Shown here piece after piece: positions 7,600 through 12,259 of a stretch of DNA of 12,259 nt. The notes below the pieces were generated by a model. The model was given only the letters and a program-made list of their open reading frames with translations, was not told the DNA's origin and ran no database searches. The position numbers were made by a program, and so were the translations under genes. Positions within the stretch are counted from its first letter, which is position 1. The number at the start of each line of letters is the position of its first letter. This DNA comes from an uncultured Faecalibacterium sp. (GTDB taxonomy: Bacteria > Bacillota > Clostridia > Oscillospirales > Ruminococcaceae), in the NCBI GenBank assembly GCA_937915335.1, contig CALDLZ010000327.1, forward strand, positions 1 to 12,259. Reading direction: 5' to 3'.

Positions 7600-7675
7600 G
7601 CTCTCAGTTTAGCACGATTCCGCAAAAATGAAAAGACTGAATTTTAGCGATAAAACCAAAGTTTCCCCAAAAGTA

Positions 7676-7705
7676 TTGCACTTTGATGCTTTACTGTGGT
7701 AAAAT
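7676..7705 (+). promoter_or_regulatory. Promoter of putP
   Basis: TTGCAC (7676-7681) and TAAAAT (7700-7705) are 18 bases apart, and TGg directly before the -10 makes it an extended -10 element. Transcription would start near 7712, about 35 bases before the putP ATG. Confidence 0.7.
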
Positions 7706-7731
7706 CAAAGCGTACTTTCATTTGGAAAGAC

Positions 7732-7738
7732 AAGGGGG
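7732..7738 (+). promoter_or_regulatory. Ribosome binding site deciding the putP start
   Basis: AAGGGGG lies eight bases before the ATG at 7747. The in-frame GTG at 7696 overlaps the region upstream of and inside the -10 box, so it cannot be the start. Confidence 0.75.
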
Positions 7739-7746
7739 AAAAGTAT

Positions 7747-9264
7747 ATGACCAACATCTGCATCATTGCTACCATCGTCATTTATCTGGCGGCGATGCTG
7801 TTCGTCGGGTTTGCGTACAGCAAATCCAACAACGACAGCACCGATTTCTACCTCGGCGGCCGTAAGATGGGCCCGCTGGTCACGGCTATGAGCGCCGAAG
7901 CAAGCGATATGTCCAGCTGGCTGCTGATGGGTATGCCGGGCCTGGCCTACCTCACCGGCATCGCCTCGCCCGGCTGGACGGCCATCGGCCTGGCATTGGG
8001 CACCTGGCTGAACTGGCTGATCGTGGCCCGTCGGCTGCGGCGCTACTCGGCCAACCTGGATGCCATCACCGTGCCGCAGTTCTTGTCCCTGCGCTTCCAC
8101 GACCAGCGCAACCTGCTCAACGCACTGGGTGCCGTCATCATCATCGTGTTCTTCGTGCCCTATACCGCTTCCGGTTTTGCGGCCTGCGGCAAGCTGTTCC
8201 ACAGCCTGTTCGGTGTGGACTACATGGCGGCGATGCTGGTGTCGGCTGTTGTCATCGTGGGATATACCATCATGGGCGGCTTCCGTGCTGTCACCACCAC
8301 TGATCTCATCCAGTCCGTTGTGATGAGCCTGGCCCTCATCGCCGTGCTTGTGTACGGCATTGGTGTGGCAGGCGGCTGGGGCGCTGTGGTGGAGAACGCC
8401 CAGAGCCTTTCCGGCTATCTGACCATGGCGGCCAGCCACAATGCCGCCGACGGCACCGCTACGCCGTACAGCCTGCTGGATATCGTCTCCACCATGGCGT
8501 GGGGGCTAGGTTATTTCGGAATGCCCCACATCCTGCTCCGTTTCATGGCCATTGGGGATGAGAAGAAGCTGGTACTCAGCCGCCGCATTGCCAGCGTCTG
8601 GGTCGTCATCGCCATGACTGCTTCCATCATCATCGGTGTGGTGGGCCTTGGCATGACCAAGGCGGGCGCTCTGGAGTTCCTGAGCGGCTCTTCCAGCGAG
8701 ACCCTGATCGTCCGCATTGCCAGCCTGATCTCCCAGCACGGTGTGCTTGCGGCGGTTCTGGCGGGCCTGATCCTGGCGGGCATCCTTGCCGCCACCATGT
8801 CCACCGCGGACAGCCAGATGCTGGCCGCCGCGTCCAGTGTTTCTCAGAACATCCTGCAGGAGTTCGGCCACATGAAGCTGACCGAGCGTCAAAGCCTGTT
8901 CGCCGCCCGCCTGACCATCATCTGTGTCAGCGTGGTGGGTGTGGTGCTGGCCCGCGATCCCGATTCCAGCGTGTTCGGTATCGTCAGCTTTGCCTGGGCC
9001 GGTTTCGGTGGCGCGTTTGGTGCCGTGATGCTCTGTGCCCTCTTCTGGAAGCGCTGCAACTGGCAGGGCGCACTGGCCGGGATGCTCTCCGGCGGCCTGA
9101 TGGTCTTTGTCTGGAAGTACCTCATCAGCCCGCTGGGCGGCGTGTTCGGCATCTATGAGCTCCTGCCTGCCTTCCTTACCTCCCTCATCGTCTGCTTCGT
9201 GGTCAGCATGGTCACCCCTGCCCCCTCGAAGGAGATCGAAAAAGAGTTTGAGGCGGCGAAGTAA
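7747..9264 (+). CDS. putP: PutP-type sodium/proline symporter
   Basis: Sodium:solute symporter of the SSS family, close in length (505 aa) to E. coli PutP (502 aa), importing proline or a similar solute with Na+. From the ATG at 7747 it shows the family's series of hydrophobic helices throughout and the PutP landmarks: FYLGGRKMG (34-42), SAEASDMSSWLLMG (49-62) with D54 and S56 at the positions of the Na+-related D55 and S57 of E. coli PutP, WGLGYFGMPHILLRFMA, MSTADSQML with S352 and T353 where PutP has its S340/T341 sodium ligands, and FAWAGFGGAFG. Acidic residues close the C-terminus. It has its own promoter and terminator, hence a single-gene unit. The closest PutP-like motifs favour proline, but related members carry other substrates, so substrate is probable, not certain. 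Confidence 0.9.
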   Translation: MTNICIIATIVIYLAAMLFVGFAYSKSNNDSTDFYLGGRKMGPLVTAMSAEASDMSSWLLMGMPGLAYLTGIASPGWTAIGLALGTWLNWLIVARRLRRYSANLDAITVPQFLSLRFHDQRNLLNALGAVIIIVFFVPYTASGFAACGKLFHSLFGVDYMAAMLVSAVVIVGYTIMGGFRAVTTTDLIQSVVMSLALIAVLVYGIGVAGGWGAVVENAQSLSGYLTMAASHNAADGTATPYSLLDIVSTMAWGLGYFGMPHILLRFMAIGDEKKLVLSRRIASVWVVIAMTASIIIGVVGLGMTKAGALEFLSGSSSETLIVRIASLISQHGVLAAVLAGLILAGILAATMSTADSQMLAAASSVSQNILQEFGHMKLTERQSLFAARLTIICVSVVGVVLARDPDSSVFGIVSFAWAGFGGAFGAVMLCALFWKRCNWQGALAGMLSGGLMVFVWKYLISPLGGVFGIYELLPAFLTSLIVCFVVSMVTPAPSKEIEKEFEAAK

Positions 9265-9278
9265 TCTGTAAAAACATC

Positions 9279-9317
9279 AAAGCGCCTGCCCGGGAAGTCT
9301 ACCGGACAGGCGCTTTT
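9279..9317. terminator. Terminator shared by convergent putP and the XRE gene
   Basis: Stem AAAGCGCCTG (9279-9288) / CAGGCGCTTT (9307-9316), continued after one C-A mismatch by CCGG/CCGG, with an eight-base loop. TTTT at 9314-9317 ends putP on the plus strand. The gene on the other strand ends only 12 bases away, so the hairpin probably serves both directions. Confidence 0.8.
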
Positions 9318-9328
9318 GCGTCTATGGT

Positions 9329-9991
9329 TCAATTGATCAGAATCGCCATCATTTCACAGCAGGGGATCACGAAGCCGAAACCGAAGAAGAACAGCAGGTC
9401 GAGCACGAACTTCCAGAGCCGGACGGCAGGAGAGCAAAGGTCCATGGAGCGGGTGATGGCGGCCCCGACCTCGCCCCAGTGTCGGTAGTAGCCAGTCTGC
9501 TCAAAGTTGTTCCAGAGCTCCAGCGAGAGAAATTCGATTCCCACAAACAGCGGGAAAAACACCCAGGAGGGAAGCCAGCCGTCAGCCTGTAAAGTCCCAA
9601 TTCTCGTGGTGCGCCAGTGGACAGCCATCCGGCCCGGGCAGGCAAGGATGCCCCAGACCGCCAGCGCGGCGCTGAGCCAGAACAGGACGGCCCGCACCGA
9701 GCGCCAGTCGATGGACTGCTGACGGCGCAGCAGGGTAAAGAAATCCTCCAGAGGAACTTCCTGTGTGGTATCCGTTTCCTGCGGGGCACGGCAGTGCATC
9801 AGGTCGGCGAGGGAAAGCCCCAGTGCGTCGGCCAGCGGTTCCAGCGTGTTGATGTCGGGCAGGCCGATGCCCCGCTCCCAGCGGCTGACAGCTTTATCTG
9901 TCACATGGAGCTTCTGGGCCAGTTCTGCCTGCGTCAGGCCCTGTGCCTTGCGCATCCGGGCGAGAAATGCCCCGAACGTTTTCGCATCCAT
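9329..9991 (-). CDS. XRE-family regulator with C-terminal membrane domain
   Basis: Transcription factor of 220 aa with an N-terminal helix-turn-helix of the Cro/CI (XRE) type at about 7-62: MRKAQGLTQAELAQKLHVTD then KAVSRWERG, the usual recognition-helix pattern. After a hydrophilic linker come hydrophobic segments at about 98-118, 139-160 and 183-210, so the DNA-binding head is probably held at the membrane. The stretch GRMAVHWRTTRIGTLQADG (120-138) resembles the P-x-H-(F/W)-x-x-x-G block of DUF1648/SdpI-like membrane proteins; this is a weak match. The start at 9991 is chosen over the upstream ATG at 10018, which overlaps the predicted -10 box, because AAAGGAAGGG lies just before 9991. It is convergent with putP and has its own promoter. 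Its target genes and signal are unknown. Confidence 0.82.
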   Translation of the reverse strand: MDAKTFGAFLARMRKAQGLTQAELAQKLHVTDKAVSRWERGIGLPDINTLEPLADALGLSLADLMHCRAPQETDTTQEVPLEDFFTLLRRQQSIDWRSVRAVLFWLSAALAVWGILACPGRMAVHWRTTRIGTLQADGWLPSWVFFPLFVGIEFLSLELWNNFEQTGYYRHWGEVGAAITRSMDLCSPAVRLWKFVLDLLFFFGFGFVIPCCEMMAILIN

Positions 9992-9997
9992 CAGTAT

Positions 9998-10007
9998 CCC
10001 TTCCTTT
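9998..10007 (-). promoter_or_regulatory. Ribosome binding site deciding the XRE start
   Basis: Read on the minus strand, AAAGGAAGGG ends six bases before the ATG at 9991. No comparable site precedes the in-frame ATG at 10018. Confidence 0.65.
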
Positions 10008-10013
10008 GCTGCA

Positions 10014-10042
10014 AGCATAGCATATCAGCGCACAAAACGCAA
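10014..10042 (-). promoter_or_regulatory. Promoter of the XRE regulator
   Basis: On the minus strand TTGCGT (10042-10037) and TATGCT (10019-10014) are 17 bases apart, with TGc before the -10 box. The start would be near 10007, giving a leader of only about 16 bases. Confidence 0.5.
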
Positions 10043-10072
10043 TCGACGCTCTGTTTACCTGCCATGAAACAC

Positions 10073-10115
10073 AAAAATCCCCGCCGCCTGCTCGGTCAAT
10101 GAACAGGCGACGAGG
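10073..10115 (-). terminator. Terminator of pckA
   Basis: On the minus strand a 12-pair stem with two G-T pairs (arms 10115-10104 and 10090-10079) and a 13-base loop is followed by A and five T (10077-10073). It lies 44 bases beyond the pckA stop codon. Confidence 0.8.
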
Positions 10116-10158
10116 TCTATTTATATGGAGTTCAGAAGAAAAATGCTGGGGTCAGAGC

Positions 10159-11763
10159 TTACAGCTGGGGGCCGGCGGAAACCAGAGCCTTGCCGTGCTC
10201 GTTGCCCTCGTACTTCTTGAAGTTCTTGATGAAGCGGCTTGCCAGATCCTTAGCCTTCTCCTCCCACTGGGAAGCGTCAGCATAGGTGTCGCGGGGATCC
10301 AGGATGCCGGTGTCAACGCCGTTCAGCACGGTGGGAACCTCGAAGTCGAAGTAAGGGATCTTCTTGGTGGGCACGGTGTTGATATCGCCGTTCAGGATAG
10401 CATCGATGATACCACGGGTGTCCTTGATGGAGATACGCTTGCCAGTGCCGTTCCAGCCAGTGTTGACCAGGTAAGCCTTAGCGCCGCTCTTCTGCATCTT
10501 CTTGACCAGCTCCTCAGCGTACTTGGTGGGGTGCAGCTCTAGGAAGGCCTGGCCGAAGCAAGCGGAGAAGGTGGGGGTGGGCTCGGTGATGCCGCGCTCG
10601 GTGCCTGCCAGCTTAGCGGTGAAGCCGGACAGGAAGTAGTACTGGGTCTGCTCGGGGCTCAGGATAGAGACGGGAGGCAGAACGCCGAATGCGTCAGCAG
10701 ACAGGAAGATGACATTCTTTGCAGCGGGTGCGGAAGAAATGGGGCGAACGATGTTCTTGATGTGGTCGATGGGGTAGGACACACGGGTGTTCTCGGTGAC
10801 AGACTTGTCAGCGAAGTCGATGTGGCCCTCGGCATCCAGAGTGACGTTCTCCAGCAGAGCGTTGCGCTTGATGGCATTGTAGATATCGGGCTCGGAGTCC
10901 TTATCCAGGTTGATGACCTTTGCGTAGCAGCCGCCCTCGAAGTTGAACACGCCGTTGTCGTCCCAGCCGTGCTCGTCGTCGCCGATCAGCAGGCGCTTGG
11001 GGTCGGTGGACAGGGTGGTCTTGCCGGTGCCGGACAGACCGAAGAAGATGGCGGTGTTCTTGCCCTCCATATCGGTGTTGGCAGAGCAATGCATGGAAGC
11101 CATGCCCTTCAGCGGCAGGAAGTAGTTCATCATGGAGAACATACCCTTCTTCATCTCGCCGCCGTACCAGGTGTTGACGATGACCTGCTCCTTGCTGGTG
11201 ATGTTGAACATAACAGCAGTCTCGGAGTTCAGGCCCAGCTCCTTGTAGTTCTCGACCTTGGCCTTGGAAGCGTTGTAGACCACGAAATCGGGCTCAAAGT
11301 TCTCCAGCTCCTCAGCGGTGGGCTTGATGAACATGTTAGTGACGAAGTGTGCCTGCCAGGCCACTTCCATGATGAAACGGACAGCCATGCGGGTGTCCTT
11401 GTTAGCGCCGCAGAAAGCATCCACGACGAACAGGCGCTTGTTGGACAGCTCCTTCTTGGCGATCTCCTTCACGGCAGCCCAGGCTTCCTGAGAAGCAGGG
11501 TGGTTGTCGTTCTTGTACTCGTCGCTGGTCCACCACACGGTATCCTTGGAGTTCTCGTCCATGACGATGAACTTATCCTTGGGGGAACGGCCGGTGTAGA
11601 TACCGGTCATAACGTTCACAGCACCCAGCTCGCTGACCTGGCCCTTCTCGTAGCCTTCCAGGCCGGGCTTGGTCTCTTCCTCGAACAGCTGCTCGTAAGA
11701 GGGGTTATACACGACCTCGGTCGTGCCGGTAATGCCGTACTTGCTCAGATCTACCTTTGCCAT
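10159..11763 (-). CDS. pckA: Phosphoenolpyruvate carboxykinase (ATP)
   Basis: Cytoplasmic ATP-dependent PEP carboxykinase (EC 4.1.1.49), interconverting oxaloacetate + ATP with PEP + CO2 + ADP. In fermentative gut bacteria it may run toward oxaloacetate. It is 534 aa, close to the 540 aa of the E. coli enzyme. Visible signatures: [10 protein letters not shown] (56-65) with substrate-binding R59; K206 in GGEMKKG and H225 in SMHCSAN, spaced exactly as the Mn-binding K213 and H232 of E. coli; P-loop GLSGTGKTT (242-250) with K248; metal-binding LIGDDEHGW (259-267) with D262-D263; and [15 protein letters not shown] (377-391). The ATG at 11763 follows an AGAAGAGG site, rather far away at 10 bases. 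It is a single-gene unit with its own promoter and terminator; codon choice is uniform and suggests strong expression. Identification is secure. Confidence 0.97.
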   Translation of the reverse strand: MAKVDLSKYGITGTTEVVYNPSYEQLFEEETKPGLEGYEKGQVSELGAVNVMTGIYTGRSPKDKFIVMDENSKDTVWWTSDEYKNDNHPASQEAWAAVKEIAKKELSNKRLFVVDAFCGANKDTRMAVRFIMEVAWQAHFVTNMFIKPTAEELENFEPDFVVYNASKAKVENYKELGLNSETAVMFNITSKEQVIVNTWYGGEMKKGMFSMMNYFLPLKGMASMHCSANTDMEGKNTAIFFGLSGTGKTTLSTDPKRLLIGDDEHGWDDNGVFNFEGGCYAKVINLDKDSEPDIYNAIKRNALLENVTLDAEGHIDFADKSVTENTRVSYPIDHIKNIVRPISSAPAAKNVIFLSADAFGVLPPVSILSPEQTQYYFLSGFTAKLAGTERGITEPTPTFSACFGQAFLELHPTKYAEELVKKMQKSGAKAYLVNTGWNGTGKRISIKDTRGIIDAILNGDINTVPTKKIPYFDFEVPTVLNGVDTGILDPRDTYADASQWEEKAKDLASRFIKNFKKYEGNEHGKALVSAGPQL

Positions 11764-11789
11764 GATACATATACCTCTTCTTTCGTTCA

Positions 11790-11814
11790 GATCAATTCTG
11801 ATCGCGCGTCGCGC
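11790..11814. repeat. Two adjacent inverted repeats in the pckA leader
   Basis: GATCA (11790-11794) / TGATC (11799-11803) is immediately followed by GCGCG (11804-11808) / CGCGC (11810-11814). Both lie in the pckA leader, 27-51 bases upstream of the start codon. They could be operator half-sites or small RNA hairpins. No known motif is recognised. Confidence 0.3.
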
Positions 11815-11877
11815 ACACTCTCAGCCAAGGGCGGCGCGGGCGATGAAGAAATACAGATACGTATTCTCCTGTTTATC

Positions 11878-11905
11878 ATTATACATAAAATTGTTCCAAA
11901 ATCAA
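11878..11905 (-). promoter_or_regulatory. Promoter of pckA
   Basis: On the minus strand TTGATT (11905-11900) and a perfect TATAAT (11883-11878) are separated by 16 bases. Transcription would begin near 11870, giving a leader of about 107 bases. Confidence 0.65.
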
Positions 11906-12137
11906 CCAGAGTGAGCGAAAGCTTCTTATAAATGTAACAAATTTCATTAAGAATCTTAGCCAATTGAAGCTATTTCATAAAAAAGAAGGGTAGTTGTGAC
12001 GAACAAAATAAAGAAAAAACGCTCAAAACACAACTTTGATAATATTTTGTCGAGGAAGGATGCAACCGGGTATCCCAGAGGAAAAGGAGAATAGAAGAAC
12101 CCACGGCACAAAATTTTGAAAAACTTGAAATTTCCTG
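11906..12137. other. AT-rich gene-free stretch between pckA and the tRNA
   Basis: The whole gap 11764-12207 has no credible gene. This middle part is AT-rich, with many A and T runs, as expected between divergent promoters. Short open frames on the minus strand lack a ribosome binding site and family-like sequence. I see no repeat, operator or RNA element here that I can support. Confidence 0.5.
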
Positions 12138-12166
12138 TTGACAAAGTGCGGAGCCTATGCTAAAAT
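12138..12166 (+). promoter_or_regulatory. Strong promoter of the tRNA-Glu unit
   Basis: A consensus TTGACA (12138-12143), 17-base spacer and TAAAAT (12161-12166) preceded by TGc (extended -10). Runs of A and T directly upstream (12109-12133) may act as an UP element. Start expected near 12173. Confidence 0.88.
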
Positions 12167-12173
12167 AATTGAG

Positions 12174-12191
12174 TCGGGAGCGAAAGCCCGA
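12174..12191 (+). other. Hairpin in the tRNA leader
   Basis: TCGGG (12174-12178) pairs with CCCGA (12187-12191) around a loop that contains GAAA. It would form at the very 5' end of the precursor transcript, about 16 bases before the mature tRNA. A processing or stability role is possible but unproven. Confidence 0.4.
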
Positions 12192-12207
12192 TGCAAAATG
12201 GACGTAT

Positions 12208-12259
12208 GGCCCGTTGGTCAAGCGGTTAAGACAGAGGCCTCTCACGCCTTTAACATCGG
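12208..12259 (+). tRNA. tRNA-Glu (anticodon CUC), 3' end outside window
   Basis: The 5' acceptor strand GGCCCGT (12208-12214), TG, a D arm (GTC 12217-12219 with GAC 12230-12232), and an anticodon stem GAGGC (12234-12238) / GCCTT (12246-12250) around the loop CTCTCAC are visible. The anticodon is CTC at 12241-12243, reading GAG codons. The D arm matches what I recall of bacterial tRNA-Glu, where the common isoacceptor is UUC. The variable loop begins at 12251; the T arm and acceptor 3' strand lie beyond the window. It is probably the first tRNA of its transcript. Confidence 0.9.

Noticed and set aside
7696..7746. Upstream GTG start for putP
   Set aside because: It lies within the promoter region before the predicted transcript start, and the ATG at 7747 has a well-spaced AAGGGGG.
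10762..11931. A 389-codon open frame on the plus strand opposite pckA
   Set aside because: It runs antisense to an unmistakable pckA and through its promoter; the long frame follows from G+C-rich codon bias.
12071..12130. A 19-codon plus-strand frame after GAGGAAGG
   Set aside because: The ribosome-binding-like sequence touches the ATG with almost no spacing, and the peptide has no recognisable feature.
11956..12245. Small minus-strand open frames of 62 and 91 codons
   Set aside because: They overlap the tRNA promoter or the tRNA itself, lack ribosome binding sites and are rich in Phe/Ser from AT-rich DNA.
1..12259. CRISPR array, insertion sequence, prophage or defence genes
   Set aside because: No regularly spaced repeats, transposase, integrase, or defence-type domains were found on either strand.

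Overview
The window looks like a chromosomal segment of a moderately GC-rich Gram-positive gut Clostridium, most likely Oscillospiraceae and Faecalibacterium-like. This is inferred from the gene set (AgrC-like GHKL kinase, two GH3 glucosidases, a GtrA-like protein, PutP, ATP-type PEP carboxykinase), strong GGAGG-type ribosome binding sites, and dense G+C-rich coding with AT-rich promoters. No database search was possible, so genus level is a guess.

Layout. 1-1298 (+): the 3' part of a membrane-bound GHKL sensor kinase, closed by a terminator that overlaps its stop codon. 1509-4385 (+): a 958-aa GH3 enzyme with permuted domain order and membrane segments at both ends. 4505-6922 (+): a second, conventionally ordered GH3 of 805 aa with no signal peptide and a hydrophobic C-terminal extension. 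6938-7489 (+): a GtrA-like four-helix membrane protein, 15 bases behind the second GH3, followed by a terminator. 7526-7634: a non-coding stretch rich in inverted repeats, possibly a small RNA on the minus strand. 7747-9264 (+): a PutP-type sodium/solute symporter with its own promoter. It converges, across a shared terminator, on 9329-9991 (-): an XRE-family regulator fused to a membrane domain. 10159-11763 (-): pckA, with its own terminator and a leader of about 107 bases. 12208-window end (+): the first two thirds of tRNA-Glu(CUC) behind a near-consensus promoter.

How the genes may work together. The GH3-GH3-GtrA block is the most coherent unit: one beta-glucosidase-like enzyme predicted outside the membrane, one inside or on its inner face, and a small membrane protein of a family linked to moving lipid-linked sugars. 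This suggests handling of beta-glucosides or turnover of a glucosylated envelope component; the first reading is simpler, the second is a hypothesis. putP (amino-acid or other Na+-coupled uptake), pckA (PEP/oxaloacetate interconversion) and the tRNA look like independent housekeeping transcription units. I see no CRISPR array, insertion sequence, phage gene, defence system or clearly new system here. The points most worth checking are the doubly tethered permuted GH3, its link with the GtrA-like protein, and the structured 7.5-7.6 kb intergenic stretch.
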